NCBI RefSeq assembly: GCF_003014615.1
Contig: NZ_PYGI01000015.1
Coordinates: forward strand, 1 to 64,000
Origin: Marinobacterium halophilum
Lineage (GTDB): Bacteria; Pseudomonadota; Gammaproteobacteria; Pseudomonadales; Balneatricaceae
Length of the DNA: 64,000 nt
Direction of reading: 5' to 3'
The notes beneath the pieces were generated by a model that was not told where the DNA came from, did not search any database, and saw only the letters and a program-made list of their open reading frames with translations. Numbering within the stretch: position 1 is the stretch's first letter; the number at the start of each line of letters is the position of its first letter. Shown here piece by piece: positions 8,756 through 17,765 of the stretch. A program made the translations under genes and the position numbers.

Positions 8756-9724
8756 TCAGATATAATTCCTTAAACCGAGCTCGTAAGGGTGCGGGTTAAG
8801 ATAGGTCTGCTGACGAATATAGTCCGAGCCAAAACGCTTCACGTAATGCTTGAGCAATGTCAGCGGCACCACCAGATGAACATGTTCCTGACGGTACTGT
8901 TCAATGCAGGCCAACACTTCCTGCTTACAGTCACTGTCGATATCACGCTTGAGGTAGCCCAGCAGATGCATCAGCACGTTGGTGTGACTCTTGCGAGTCG
9001 CCTTGTGCGCCATGTGGTACATGAACCGGCCCAGGTAATGCTCGGCAATCTGCTCCAGCGGCAATGCATGCGCATCCGCCAGATAGCGGCCCAGCTCGCG
9101 ATATCCTTCATAATGATGCGCCATCAGCAGATATTTCTGCCGACTGTGGAACTGCAGAATCGTGTGATAGGACAGGTTGGTTTCGACGTTGTTCTTCCAG
9201 TCGTCGTACACAAATACACGGGTAATGAAGTTTTCCCGCAGCACTGCATCGTTCAGACGCGCCTCTTCCTCAAGCGGCAGGTTCGGGTTGCACTGGCGCA
9301 GCGCCCGCACGAACACGCCCTGATCAGCATGATGCGGAATCCCATTGCTGTGGTAGACCTTGACCCGCTCCATACCGCAACTGGGCGAACCCTTCATCAA
9401 AATGAAGCCGCGCAAATGACGATGACGCTCGGCAAAGTCCTCCCCTACCCGCATCAGATCATCAGTTACATCCATATCCGGATCGGTCGTACCCACGGCA
9501 CGCGGATGCTCGCCTTCCGGCCCCATCAGGCGAATGGGCTCACGCGGGATACCAAGACCGATGGCGACTTCAGGGCAAAAAGGTTCGAATTCGAAACAGT
9601 CGTCGAGCACATTCAAACAATAGCGCGACTGTTTGTGGCCACCGTTGTAACGGACTTTCTGCCCGGTCAGGCATGCACTGATGCCCACCGGGATTCTACG
9701 TTCCAGCAAAGGCTGATCCGACAT
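8756..9724 (-). CDS. DUF523-DUF1722 (YbgA) family protein
   Basis: 322 residues from the ATG at 9724, which has AGGA nine bases upstream; a start at 9823 would run 85 bases into chrR. The N-terminal half (RIPVGISACLTGQKVRYNG, then CPEVAIGLGIPREP, MKGSPSCG) is DUF523 and contains conserved cysteines that may bind metal. The C-terminal half (HYEGYRELGRYLADA and a LKHYVKRFGSDYI tail) is DUF1722/YbgA. In many proteobacteria this gene is found next to photolyase, as here, but its biochemical role is not established. It is translated within the rpoE-chrR-phrB operon. Confidence 0.85.
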   Translation of the reverse strand: MSDQPLLERRIPVGISACLTGQKVRYNGGHKQSRYCLNVLDDCFEFEPFCPEVAIGLGIPREPIRLMGPEGEHPRAVGTTDPDMDVTDDLMRVGEDFAERHRHLRGFILMKGSPSCGMERVKVYHSNGIPHHADQGVFVRALRQCNPNLPLEEEARLNDAVLRENFITRVFVYDDWKNNVETNLSYHTILQFHSRQKYLLMAHHYEGYRELGRYLADAHALPLEQIAEHYLGRFMYHMAHKATRKSHTNVLMHLLGYLKRDIDSDCKQEVLACIEQYRQEHVHLVVPLTLLKHYVKRFGSDYIRQQTYLNPHPYELGLRNYI

Positions 9725-9738
9725 CAAGACGGTTCCTG

Positions 9739-10398
9739 TCAAAGGCCGATGAACGGCTGCACCAACCGTCCCATCAAACCAGAGAATTTCAACGGCGCAT
9801 CGGTAGCGATCAGGCAGATACAATCTTCATTGGTATCCACAATCGGTTGATGACTAACGTCATCGTCCAGATCCGCTACATCACCCATACAAAAGCGCCC
9901 TATTTCATCGTTATACGACCCGCGCAGAATAAGGGTCAGTTCGTTGCCGCCATGGGTATGGTGAGGTACCGAGACTCCGGGTGAAATACGCAGCAAGCGA
10001 GTCGCTCCCGGGCCATCAAGTTCCAGATCAAGCTGGCGCACGCCATAGCCGATTCGCTTCCAGGGCAGCTGATCTATCGGCTTGCCCAGCATCTGCGCCA
10101 AGGGGGCCGGCAGCTCTGCAGCCGCAGCCGATGACACCGTGTCGTGTTTAACCGAAGCAAACTCCTGCTCCGGCTCGTCCAACCGTGCCAGCACTGCATT
10201 GAGTGCATCGTCATTCAGACGTGTCGGTGCCAGTTGATTCAGTAACGCACCACCAATCGCATCAGTCTGTTCACTGCGCTCACGGCAGTGCGGACACCAG
10301 TGCAAATGGCAGGCAACCAGTAACGCCATGCCTTGCGGCAAGCTACCGGCAGAGTAAGCCATCAAAGTGGCATCGTCAAAATGATGGGTAATATTCAC
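9739..10398 (-). CDS. chrR: ChrR-type zinc-binding anti-sigma factor with cupin domain
   Basis: 219 residues starting with GTG at 10398, which overlaps the sigma factor stop by four bases (GTGA). The N-terminal anti-sigma domain has a His-x3-Cys-x2-Cys zinc site (His31, Cys35, Cys38) and an upstream His near residue 6. The C-terminal half is a cupin (SVPHHTHGGNELTLILRG, later VSHQP) with the His/Glu set seen in ChrR. In Rhodobacter sphaeroides ChrR holds RpoE inactive and releases it on singlet oxygen or organic hydroperoxide exposure. The translational coupling and the neighbouring photolyase and cyclopropane synthase genes fit the same function. Confidence 0.9.
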   Translation of the reverse strand: MNITHHFDDATLMAYSAGSLPQGMALLVACHLHWCPHCRERSEQTDAIGGALLNQLAPTRLNDDALNAVLARLDEPEQEFASVKHDTVSSAAAAELPAPLAQMLGKPIDQLPWKRIGYGVRQLDLELDGPGATRLLRISPGVSVPHHTHGGNELTLILRGSYNDEIGRFCMGDVADLDDDVSHQPIVDTNEDCICLIATDAPLKFSGLMGRLVQPFIGL

Positions 10399-11015
10399 GC
10401 GTCTTCTCCCCAGTGAGCCTTGAGCTTACTGAATGCTAACCTGAGTCGGGATTTGACACTGCCCAGCGGGATACCCAGCTGGTCAGCAATCTCCGAGTGA
10501 CTCTTGCCTTCGTAGTAGGACAGGTGCAATACCTGTGCCTGGTTCTCGGGCAACGTATCAATGGCGGCTTTCATTCGCCCTTCAATGACCAAATGCTCGC
10601 CCATGTCCCGATGGTCCGGGTCTGGTTCCTCTTCCGGCAATTCATACAGGGCCATTTTCTCGCGGCGCATGCGGTCAATACTCTGATTACGCGCCAACGT
10701 AAAAATCCAGGTACTGGCACTGGCCTTGGTGCGATTGAACAGGTGCGCCTTGCGCCACACCAGCAGCATCGCCTCCTGAGTCACTTCTTCCGCCGTTGCA
10801 TCCGGCATGCCAAGACGTAAAATGTACGACTTGACCCGAGGGGCAAAGTAACCGAACAGCCGGGCAAATTCAGATTTGTCACGTGTCTCGGCAAGGTTAG
10901 TGAGACAGGCGCTCCATTCATCCCGCACCTGCTTCCTCCTCTCCTCAGATGTCGTATTCTGTGGGGTGATAGCGGCAGCGTTCACATCGCCTCCTTCGGC
11001 ATCGTTTTCCTGCAT
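10395..11015 (-). CDS. rpoE: ECF sigma factor, RpoE/ChrR-partner group
   Basis: Up to 206 residues. Region 2 holds FGYFAPRVKSYILRLGM, EVTQEAMLLVWRKAHLF and WIFTLARNQSIDRMRR; region 4 holds LPENQAQVLHLSYYEGKSHSEIADQLG and GSVKSRLRLAFSKLK. It lacks region 3, as ECF sigmas do. It would direct polymerase to stress promoters after release from ChrR. The start is open: the ATG at 11015 has no good ribosome site, whereas the in-frame GTG at 10985 has AAGGAGG four bases upstream. A TGATCC/CGTATG promoter predicted at 11024-11051 would place the transcript start near 11017, which also favours the GTG. The operon runs on to chrR, DUF523/1722 and phrB. Confidence 0.9.
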   Translation of the reverse strand: MQENDAEGGDVNAAAITPQNTTSEERRKQVRDEWSACLTNLAETRDKSEFARLFGYFAPRVKSYILRLGMPDATAEEVTQEAMLLVWRKAHLFNRTKASASTWIFTLARNQSIDRMRREKMALYELPEEEPDPDHRDMGEHLVIEGRMKAAIDTLPENQAQVLHLSYYEGKSHSEIADQLGIPLGSVKSRLRLAFSKLKAHWGEDA

Positions 11016-11023
11016 TTGCTCTC

Positions 11024-11051
11024 CATACGCATCCGTGGCTGAAAGGGATCA
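11024..11051 (-). promoter_or_regulatory. ECF (RpoE/ChrR-type) promoter of the sigma factor operon
   Basis: On the minus strand TGATCC (11051-11046) is followed after 16 bases by CGTATG (11029-11024). This fits the TGATCC / CGTA pattern known for RpoE-ChrR promoters and suggests autoregulation. Two related sites lie at 11098-11126 and 18471-18498. Confidence 0.6.
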
Positions 11052-11097
11052 ATCATTTCATCTTTATTCGTTTACAGGATTCTGCTGTCCATGTCGA

Positions 11098-11126
11098 TGA
11101 TCTGCTCCCGCCTACCCGGTCGTAAC
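11098..11126 (+). promoter_or_regulatory. ECF-type promoter of the rightward oxidase-DUF1365-cfa operon
   Basis: TGATCT (11098-11103), 17-base spacer, CGTAAC (11121-11126). It resembles the divergent promoter for the sigma factor. A transcript start near 11133 would leave about 30 bases of leader before the ATG at 11164. Confidence 0.55.
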
Positions 11127-11163
11127 AGCACCCAATCAGGTACACTTACAGGATGACCCCAAC

Positions 11164-12537
11164 ATGAGCATTAAAGTGATCAGACCTCAGAAGATCGCGG
11201 TGATCGGCTCCGGCATTTCCGGACTCGCTGCAGCCTGGTTGCTGAACAAGCAACATCAGGTCACGCTATTCGAGAAGGACGATCGTCCCGGCGGGCACTC
11301 CAACACTGTCAATGTCCCTACGCCCGGCGGTGAGCTCGCGGTTGATACCGGTTTTATTGTGTACAACCCGGTTAACTACCCCAATCTGGTCGAGTTCTTT
11401 CAGGCGCTAGGAGTACCCAGCCAGAAAACAGACATGTCCTTTGCTATCTCGGTTAACGCCGGAGCGCTGGAATATAGTGGCTGTGGCCTGCGCGGCGTGT
11501 TCGCGCAAAAGCGTAATCTGCTGCGGCCTGGCTACTGGAAAATGCTGGCCGATCTGATGCGCTTCTACCGTGAAGCTCCCGAGCTGATTGATGCACCCGA
11601 AGTGCAGTCGCAAACATTGGGTGAAATGCTGGACAGCCGCGGCTACGGCAAGACCTTTATTCACCAGCACCTGATTCCGATGGGGGCTGCCATCTGGTCA
11701 ACGCCTGCCGACCAGATGCTGGCGTATCCGGCAGTCACTTTTCTGCGTTTTTGCCAGAATCATGGCTTGGTCCAGCTCAAGGATCGCCCCCAGTGGCGCA
11801 CCGTGACCGGAGGCAGCCGAGAGTACGTCAGCCGGGTATGCCGCGAATTGGGCGACGGCCTGCGTCTGAATAGCCGTATTCACAAGATTCATCGCCGTGC
11901 CGGTAAGGCGGTAGTGGAGTTTCTGCACGGCGAAACCGAAACCTTCGACCATGTCGTGCTGGCCTGCCACGCGGACCAGGCGCTGTCGCTGCTGGCTGAA
12001 CCAACGGCGGAGGAACAGCGCCTGCTCAGTGCGTTCCCCTATCAGCGCAACCGTGCGTTACTGCATACCGACGACAGCCTGATGCCTCGCCGCAAGGCCG
12101 CATGGGCCAGCTGGAACTACCTGACCGACAGCCGCAGCACCCACGACCAGCCCGATGCCATCTCGGTGACCTACTGGATGAACAACCTGCAGCACCTGCC
12201 ACCTGAGCACCCGGTATTCGTTACCCTTAACCCGGTAGATGAACCCGCCGAAGGCAAGATTCTGCGCAGTTTCCTGTACGATCATCCGGTGTTCAACCTT
12301 GACTCGATCGCGGCCCAGAAGGAGATCTGGTCATTGCAGGGCCGACAGAACACCTGGTTCTGTGGTGCATACTTCGGTTATGGCTTCCATGAAGACGGCC
12401 TACAGGCAGGCCTGGCCGTAGCCGAACAGCTCGGCGGCATGCGCCGCCCCTGGACACTGGATAACCCCAACAGCCGTATCCACGTCCGCGCCAACGAGAA
12501 GCCACGCGTAGTCTGGCTGCCCGGAGCGGTAGCATAA
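11164..12537 (+). CDS. FAD/NAD(P)-binding amine-oxidase-like oxidoreductase
   Basis: 457 residues. The N-terminal dinucleotide fold is IAVIGSGISGLAAAWLL followed by FEKDDRPGGHSNTV, typical of the flavin amine oxidase/phytoene desaturase-like superfamily. The end holds WFCGAYFGYGFHEDGLQAG, a C-terminal FAD contact. In many bacteria this gene heads a conserved set with DUF1365 and a cyclopropane-fatty-acyl synthase-like methyltransferase under RpoE-ChrR control, as here. In related systems the set modifies unsaturated membrane fatty acids; a role in desaturating or oxidising a methylated fatty acid (for example on the way to furan fatty acids) is possible but is inference. Its stop overlaps the next start by one base. 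Confidence 0.85.
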   Translation: MSIKVIRPQKIAVIGSGISGLAAAWLLNKQHQVTLFEKDDRPGGHSNTVNVPTPGGELAVDTGFIVYNPVNYPNLVEFFQALGVPSQKTDMSFAISVNAGALEYSGCGLRGVFAQKRNLLRPGYWKMLADLMRFYREAPELIDAPEVQSQTLGEMLDSRGYGKTFIHQHLIPMGAAIWSTPADQMLAYPAVTFLRFCQNHGLVQLKDRPQWRTVTGGSREYVSRVCRELGDGLRLNSRIHKIHRRAGKAVVEFLHGETETFDHVVLACHADQALSLLAEPTAEEQRLLSAFPYQRNRALLHTDDSLMPRRKAAWASWNYLTDSRSTHDQPDAISVTYWMNNLQHLPPEHPVFVTLNPVDEPAEGKILRSFLYDHPVFNLDSIAAQKEIWSLQGRQNTWFCGAYFGYGFHEDGLQAGLAVAEQLGGMRRPWTLDNPNSRIHVRANEKPRVVWLPGAVA

Positions 12538-13334
12538 TGAGCCGTTCCTGCCTCTATGCCGGCCACGTGATGCATCACCGGGTGAAGCCCTCTGCGCACC
12601 GCTTCATCTATCGTGTCACCTCGATGCTGCTGGATCTGGAGGAGCTGCCGTTACTGGATACCCGGCTGAAATTCTTTTCACGCAATCGCTTCAACCTGTT
12701 TTCCTTCCATGAGCGTGACCATGGTGACGGCAGTGACCGCCCATTGATTGAACAGGTGCGTACCACCCTGAACGAGCAGGGTCTGGCGCTGGGCCAGGGA
12801 CGGGTCGAACTGCTTTGCTACCCGCGCCTGCTCGGCTATGTCTTCAACCCGCTCAGCGTATTCTACTGCTACGACGAAGACGACCGACTGGCCGCCATTA
12901 TTTATGAGGTCAGCAACACGTTCAAACAGACACACAGCTACCTGATTCCGGTGGATGCCACGGTGACCGGGCCTATCCAGCAAAGCTGTAACAAGGACTT
13001 TTACGTGTCGCCCTTCATCAGCATGGCGACCCGCTACCACTTTCACCTGCAACCACCCGAGCAGCGCGTATCCGTACGCATCCGCCAAAGCGATGACGAG
13101 GGAACGGTGCTGCATGCCACGTTCACCGGCACCCGTCGTCCCCTGAGCGACCGTGCATTATTGAGTACCTTTTTCCGCTATCCGCTGATGACCCTGAAAG
13201 TTATCGCCGGAATCCATTGGGAGGCTCTGCAGATCTGGCGCAAGAAAGTGCCGCTGCAGCCACGCCCGGCACCACCCGCATCACGGATCACGCTGGTGAC
13301 CAACCAAGGGGATGAGACCCATGAAACCATCTGA
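12537..13334 (+). CDS. DUF1365 family protein
   Basis: 265 residues; start ATG shares one base with the TAA of the preceding oxidase gene, so translation is coupled. Recognisable family stretches are YAGHVMHHRVKPSAHRF, GYVFNPLSVFYCYDE, YEVSNTFKQTHSYLIP and KDFYVSPFI. No signal peptide or clear membrane helix is visible at the N-terminus. The family is nearly always found between an amine-oxidase-like flavoprotein and a cyclopropane synthase-like methyltransferase, so it probably works with them on membrane lipid acyl chains. The biochemical activity is not established. Confidence 0.85.
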   Translation: MSRSCLYAGHVMHHRVKPSAHRFIYRVTSMLLDLEELPLLDTRLKFFSRNRFNLFSFHERDHGDGSDRPLIEQVRTTLNEQGLALGQGRVELLCYPRLLGYVFNPLSVFYCYDEDDRLAAIIYEVSNTFKQTHSYLIPVDATVTGPIQQSCNKDFYVSPFISMATRYHFHLQPPEQRVSVRIRQSDDEGTVLHATFTGTRRPLSDRALLSTFFRYPLMTLKVIAGIHWEALQIWRKKVPLQPRPAPPASRITLVTNQGDETHETI

Positions 13335-14583
13335 ATACCGCAGCCTGACCCAGCTGGAGGCGCTGCCACGTACCGGCTGGCTCAACCGCTGGTGCCTGAA
13401 AGCCCTGTTCAATCACCTGCCTGATTTCGACTACGGTACCCTTGACCTGCAACTGCCATCAGGCCAGCTGTTGCAGTTTGGTCAGGCACGGGAGGATGAG
13501 CCCCGTGCCGAGGTACGCATTCATCATTACCGGGCGCTACGTCGTCTGCTGCGTGCCGGCCCTATCGGCTGGTCGGAAGGTTATATGGACGGTGACTGGG
13601 ACAGTCCAGATCTGGTTTCACTGTTTCGCTGGGCGCTGGGCAACGAAGCCAGTATCCAGCGCATGGCCAAAGGCAACTGGCTGCTGCGCGGTATCAATCG
13701 TCTGCGCCATCTGCGCCGCGCCAACACCCGCAGCGGTTCACGCCGCAACATCGCCTATCATTATGATCTGGGCAACGATTTCTACTCACTCTGGCTCGAC
13801 CCCAGCATGACCTACTCGGCTGCTCTCTATGCTGAAGGAGCCAACAATCATGGCTCTGATGCCCTGCATCAAGCGCAACTGAACAAGTACCGTCGCATCT
13901 GTGAAATGCTGGCGTTACAGCCCGGGCAGCATGTGCTGGAAATTGGCTGCGGCTGGGGCGGCTTTGCCGAATTGGCCGCGCGAGAATTTGGTGCCCAGGT
14001 GCATGGTGTCACTCTGTCGGTGGAACAGCTGCAATATGCACGCGCACGGATCGAACGTGCGGGTCTTAATGAGCAGTGCCGCTTCACCCTGACCGACTAC
14101 CGTGACCTGACCGACACCTACGATCACATTGTCTCGATTGAGATGTTTGAGGCCGTGGGTGAAGAGCACTGGCCCACCTATTTCGATCAGGTGCATCAAT
14201 GCCTGAAACCCGGCGGCACGGCCGTGCTGCAGATAATCAGCATTGAAGAAGCACGCTTTGAGCAGTACCGCAGCAGTGCTGATTTCATCCAGACCTATAT
14301 TTTCCCCGGCGGCATGTTGCCGAGCCCTGAGCGCCTGCGTGCGGCCGTTGCCGATGGCGGCCTGGTGCTGGAACAGGAGCAGACCTTCGCCCTGGGATAT
14401 GCCGACACCTTGCGTGAGTGGCGACACAGCTTTATTGAGCAATGGCCGCGGATTCAGGCACTGAATGCCAATAACAGCTTCGATGAACGCTTCCGTCGCA
14501 TGTGGCTCTACTACCTGGCCTACTGCGAGGGCGGCTTCCGTCATGGCAGTATTGACGTGGGCCTGTACCAGCTGAGCCGATGA
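13321..14583 (+). CDS. cfa: Cyclopropane-fatty-acyl-phospholipid synthase family methyltransferase
   Basis: About 420 residues from the ATG at 13321, nine bases after AAGGGG; an ATG at 13312 is also in frame but overlaps that site. The S-adenosylmethionine motif VLEIGCGWGGFAELAA is near residues 200-215. The family signature YHYDLGNDFYSLWLDPSMTYS and SIEMFEAVGEEHWPTYF are present. It would transfer a methylene or methyl group from SAM to the double bond of unsaturated phospholipid acyl chains at the inner membrane. It overlaps the DUF1365 gene by 14 bases and the MFS gene by 4. Membership in an RpoE-ChrR-type operon suggests protection of lipids from singlet oxygen or peroxides. Confidence 0.9.
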   Translation: MKPSEYRSLTQLEALPRTGWLNRWCLKALFNHLPDFDYGTLDLQLPSGQLLQFGQAREDEPRAEVRIHHYRALRRLLRAGPIGWSEGYMDGDWDSPDLVSLFRWALGNEASIQRMAKGNWLLRGINRLRHLRRANTRSGSRRNIAYHYDLGNDFYSLWLDPSMTYSAALYAEGANNHGSDALHQAQLNKYRRICEMLALQPGQHVLEIGCGWGGFAELAAREFGAQVHGVTLSVEQLQYARARIERAGLNEQCRFTLTDYRDLTDTYDHIVSIEMFEAVGEEHWPTYFDQVHQCLKPGGTAVLQIISIEEARFEQYRSSADFIQTYIFPGGMLPSPERLRAAVADGGLVLEQEQTFALGYADTLREWRHSFIEQWPRIQALNANNSFDERFRRMWLYYLAYCEGGFRHGSIDVGLYQLSR

Positions 14584-15905
14584 GCCCACCGCTGACGCCT
14601 GCACAGCTGCTGGCCTACGCGCTACCGGCCCTGCCACTGGCGATCCCCACGGTCGGTCTGTATGTCCTGCTGCCCAGCTGGTATGTGGAAAACTGGGGGC
14701 TGACACTCTGGTTGACCGGCCTGTTGTTGCTGCTGGCCCGCCTCAGCGACCTGATCACCGACCCGCTCATTGGCCACTGGCTTGACCGGGGCCGGCCACA
14801 GCGCTTTCGCAGCTTCATTCTGCTCGGAGCCATGTTGTGTGTGCCCGGCTTACTGTTACTGGTACATCCGCTGGGCACCGCCCCCGCAGCGTCTCTGCTG
14901 GTGGGTTCCATGCTGCTGTATCTGGGCTGGACACTGGTACAGATACCCTACCTGAGCTGGCTGACGGCCCTGAGTCGTAACAGCTATCAACGCACCCGTG
15001 CCGCCAGTTGGCGCGAAGGCTTTACGCTGGCGGGCCTGCTGTTGTCGGCGGCCCTGCCGGCAGTCGGCCTCAGCCTCGGTGCCAGTACGGCCGACGTGCT
15101 GTTATGGGTCGCACTGGCCACACTGCTACCCGGCGCTCTCGCTCTGACCGGCCTGCTGCGGCGCACGCCACTGCCCAAACAACCCTCAACCGGTTTTGCT
15201 GCATCTGAAACTAAACAAAACCTCTGGCGTACGCTGCATGACACGCTGGGGCACAACCGCCCGGCACGCACATTACTGGGCAGCTGGCTGTTCAACGGTA
15301 TCGCCAACGGCGTGCCGGCGGTGCTGTTCCCGCTGTACATCAGCCGCACTCTGGGCGGCGACGAGGCTGATCGCGGACTGCTGATCCTGATCTACTTCGG
15401 TGCCGCCATCCTGTCGCTGCCCTTGTGGCTGGCGCTGAGCCAACGCTTCCACAAGGTTCGAATCTGGCAAGGGGCGATGCTGTTCGCCGTGCTGGCATTT
15501 ATCCCGGCAACCCTGCTCGGCAACGGCGATCTGCTGCTGTTCATCCCTGTATGTGTATTGACCGGGCTGGCACTGGGGGCCGACCTGGCCCTGCCTCACG
15601 CCCTGCAGGCGGATGTCTGCGATTGGGACAAAGCCTCTTTCGAACGCGAGCGACGTGGACTGCTGTTTGCCTGTTGGAACGGCGCCAACAAGTTGGCACT
15701 GGGCATTGCGGCGATGGTCGGACTGGGCTTGCTGCAACTGGCAGAGTATTTGGCTCCGGCCCAATCACCACTGTTACTCGCGCTGATCTATGCCGGGGTA
15801 CCCTGCGTAATGAAAGTCATTGCAGTGGTCTGGCTCAAGGATTATCCGCTGCAACTGCCAGCTACCGTGCGTCGGACTGGTATCCGAGATAAGCACCTGA
15901 CATAA
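14580..15905 (+). CDS. MFS transporter, GPH-like family
   Basis: 441 residues, strongly hydrophobic with about twelve predicted membrane segments starting LLAYALPALPLAIPTVGLYV. The motif RLSDLITDPLIGHWLDRGR between helices 2 and 3 is the DxxTDPxxGxxSD-like signature of glycoside-pentoside-hexuronide/melibiose-type MFS carriers. Start ATG overlaps the cfa stop (ATGA). Homologues sit in the same oxidase-DUF1365-cfa-MFS-DUF3833 order in other proteobacteria. Its cargo there is not known; a lipid-derived or small polar solute is possible. Confidence 0.85.
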   Translation: MSPPLTPAQLLAYALPALPLAIPTVGLYVLLPSWYVENWGLTLWLTGLLLLLARLSDLITDPLIGHWLDRGRPQRFRSFILLGAMLCVPGLLLLVHPLGTAPAASLLVGSMLLYLGWTLVQIPYLSWLTALSRNSYQRTRAASWREGFTLAGLLLSAALPAVGLSLGASTADVLLWVALATLLPGALALTGLLRRTPLPKQPSTGFAASETKQNLWRTLHDTLGHNRPARTLLGSWLFNGIANGVPAVLFPLYISRTLGGDEADRGLLILIYFGAAILSLPLWLALSQRFHKVRIWQGAMLFAVLAFIPATLLGNGDLLLFIPVCVLTGLALGADLALPHALQADVCDWDKASFERERRGLLFACWNGANKLALGIAAMVGLGLLQLAEYLAPAQSPLLLALIYAGVPCVMKVIAVVWLKDYPLQLPATVRRTGIRDKHLT

Positions 15906-15921
15906 ACCGATGGAGAAGCTC

Positions 15922-16479
15922 ATGCGGATTAGGCAGGTTTTGATAGTGCTGCTGACTGTATTGGTAACCGGATGCTCGCCAATGAAAACTGACACGTTAA
16001 GCCAACAAGGCCCAACACTGAAAATTGAAGACTTCTTCCAGGGCAAGGTTTATGCCTGGGGTATTTTTGAAGACCGCTTTGGTAATTTGCGCCGCCAATT
16101 TCAGGTCGAGATCGACGGTGACTGGGATGGTGACCGTCTGGTTCTGAATGAAAAATTTCTGTATAGCGATGGCGAACGCGATCTGCGCGTCTGGACCATC
16201 ACACCCACCGGCGACGGCGAATATGAAGGCCGAGCCGACGACATCATTGGCACCGCTGAGGGAATCAGTGAGGGTAACCGGTTGAATTGGCGCTACAAGA
16301 TGGAGCTGAAAGTAGGTGATGGCAGCTGGAAAGTGGCGTTCGATGACTGGATGTATCTGCAACCGGGCAACGTCCTGGTGAATAAAGCTGAAGTGCGCAA
16401 ATGGGGTGTTCAGCTGGGCGTGGTGACGTTGTTCTTTATCCACGCCGACCAGCTCAAGGACGCTCCGTTCGTGCTCTGA
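15922..16479 (+). CDS. DUF3833 lipocalin-like lipoprotein
   Basis: About 185 residues from the ATG at 15922, six bases after GGAG; an ATG at 15910 is possible. The N-terminus is a lipoprotein signal ending in LVTGC, with Cys18 as the lipidated residue. The rest (GKVYAWGIFEDRFGNLRRQF, GDWDGDRLVLNEKF, YKMELKVGDGSWKVAFDDWMY) fits the DUF3833 beta-barrel family. It is the last gene of the rightward ECF-controlled operon, placed in the periplasm or outer membrane. A lipid-binding role beside a fatty-acyl modifying enzyme is plausible but untested. Confidence 0.82.
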   Translation: MRIRQVLIVLLTVLVTGCSPMKTDTLSQQGPTLKIEDFFQGKVYAWGIFEDRFGNLRRQFQVEIDGDWDGDRLVLNEKFLYSDGERDLRVWTITPTGDGEYEGRADDIIGTAEGISEGNRLNWRYKMELKVGDGSWKVAFDDWMYLQPGNVLVNKAEVRKWGVQLGVVTLFFIHADQLKDAPFVL

Positions 16480-16518
16480 GCTACCCCATCAGGCAATCGC
16501 TCTATTGATTCTCTTGAC

Positions 16519-16989
16519 TCATTCGGCGGCGGAAATACGTCGCCGAATCTTACGCAGCAAAGCACCCACCAGTGGTAGCCTGAGATAGATGGGCGCACTG
16601 TCCCAGTAATCCAGATGCTCACATACCCGCCCTTGCGCATCGAGCAAAATACGTGTGCAACCCTCCACTTTCAGCATACCAATCACCGGCAAGTCGGCAC
16701 TGAAGTGCCACCGCAACCAGCCGACCTGTTGCACCTCATGCCAACAGATATCATCAACGCTGAAGTCCGGCCGACCGGCACGCTGAAACATGTCCATCAA
16801 CAGATGGTGCATGGCCTCACGTCCGTGTAGATCATTGAACGGGTCACGAAAATGGACATCTTCACTGGCACGTGCACAAAGGCTATCGACCATCTCCGGC
16901 GTCAATGATGCAAACGCATGGGCGTAATCAATCAGGGCCTGCTCATGACTGGACGGGGTATGGAGCACTGATGTGTTCTGTTGACTCAC
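16519..16989 (-). CDS. SnoaL-like/NTF2-fold protein
   Basis: 156 residues starting with GTG at 16989, which overlaps the SDR stop by four bases (GTGA). The sequence SEDVHFRDPFNDLHGREAMHHLLMDMF is typical of the SnoaL-like polyketide-cyclase/NTF2 fold. It is the third gene of the DUF3108-SDR-SnoaL leftward operon, converging on the oxidase-cfa operon. The same trio accompanies RpoE-ChrR regulons elsewhere. No catalytic assignment can be made from the sequence. Confidence 0.8.
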   Translation of the reverse strand: MSQQNTSVLHTPSSHEQALIDYAHAFASLTPEMVDSLCARASEDVHFRDPFNDLHGREAMHHLLMDMFQRAGRPDFSVDDICWHEVQQVGWLRWHFSADLPVIGMLKVEGCTRILLDAQGRVCEHLDYWDSAPIYLRLPLVGALLRKIRRRISAAE

Positions 16990-17765
16990 AGCCCGGTCCC
17001 CTTTTTGACCCAGCGAAAATACAGACCATCGGGCAGTAATCGCAGCAAGGCCAACGTGCGGGCAAAGGCTTTCGGAAAACGAATCTCGAAGCGGCGACTG
17101 TGTAGCCCGGCGACCAGCTGCCGGGCAGCATCCTCCGCTGAAATCAGCTGAGGCATCTCGAACGGGTTCTGGTCGGTCAGCGGGGTTTTGACGAAGCCGG
17201 GATTAATCACCTGCAAGCGGACACCACTGCCTTGCAGCTCCACTTGCAGCGCTTCACACGCATTGATCAGTGCTGCCTTACTGGCACCATAAGCTGCTGC
17301 TGTCGGCAGGCCGCGATATCCTGCCAGTGAGGCCGTGCAAGCGATCTGCCCAGACCCCCGCAGACGCATCCGCGGCAAAATAGCCTCCAGCCCTGTAATC
17401 ACGGCAAAATAGTTGATCTCCATGAGCTTACGGCAGGTGTCCTGATTCAACTCGGCCAACGGCATCGGCTGGTGGTCACCGGCGTTGAGCAGCACCAGGT
17501 CAGGCAGTTTCCACTCGGCTTCAATGCGTTCCAATGCCTGCGCGTAGGCACCGGATGCCGTCACATCCATCGGCAACGGCAGAATACGCCCATAGAGATC
17601 ATGCCCCCTCGCCTCCCGTTGCAGAGCTTGCAGCGGTTCAAGACGACGGCCGCTGACAATCACGTCCGAGCCTTCAGCCGCCAGGCGTAACGCGGTAGCA
17701 CGACCAATGCCGGAGCCAGCGCCGGTGATCCAGACCAGTGGCCAACGGGGCAATGCGGTATTCAT
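16986..17765 (-). CDS. Short-chain dehydrogenase/reductase
   Basis: 259 residues from the ATG at 17765 with AGGAAAG upstream; the start shares one base with the DUF3108 stop. Motifs are GAGSGIGRA near the N-terminus, LNAGDHQP in place of NNAG, and Ser with YGASK as catalytic residues. The C-terminal tail is basic and hydrophobic (RRFEIRFPKAFARTLALLRLL), suggesting membrane contact. Part of the DUF3108-SDR-SnoaL operon that probably belongs to the ECF regulon. Substrate unknown; a lipid-derived aldehyde or ketone would suit the context. Confidence 0.85.
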   Translation of the reverse strand: MNTALPRWPLVWITGAGSGIGRATALRLAAEGSDVIVSGRRLEPLQALQREARGHDLYGRILPLPMDVTASGAYAQALERIEAEWKLPDLVLLNAGDHQPMPLAELNQDTCRKLMEINYFAVITGLEAILPRMRLRGSGQIACTASLAGYRGLPTAAAYGASKAALINACEALQVELQGSGVRLQVINPGFVKTPLTDQNPFEMPQLISAEDAARQLVAGLHSRRFEIRFPKAFARTLALLRLLPDGLYFRWVKKGTGL

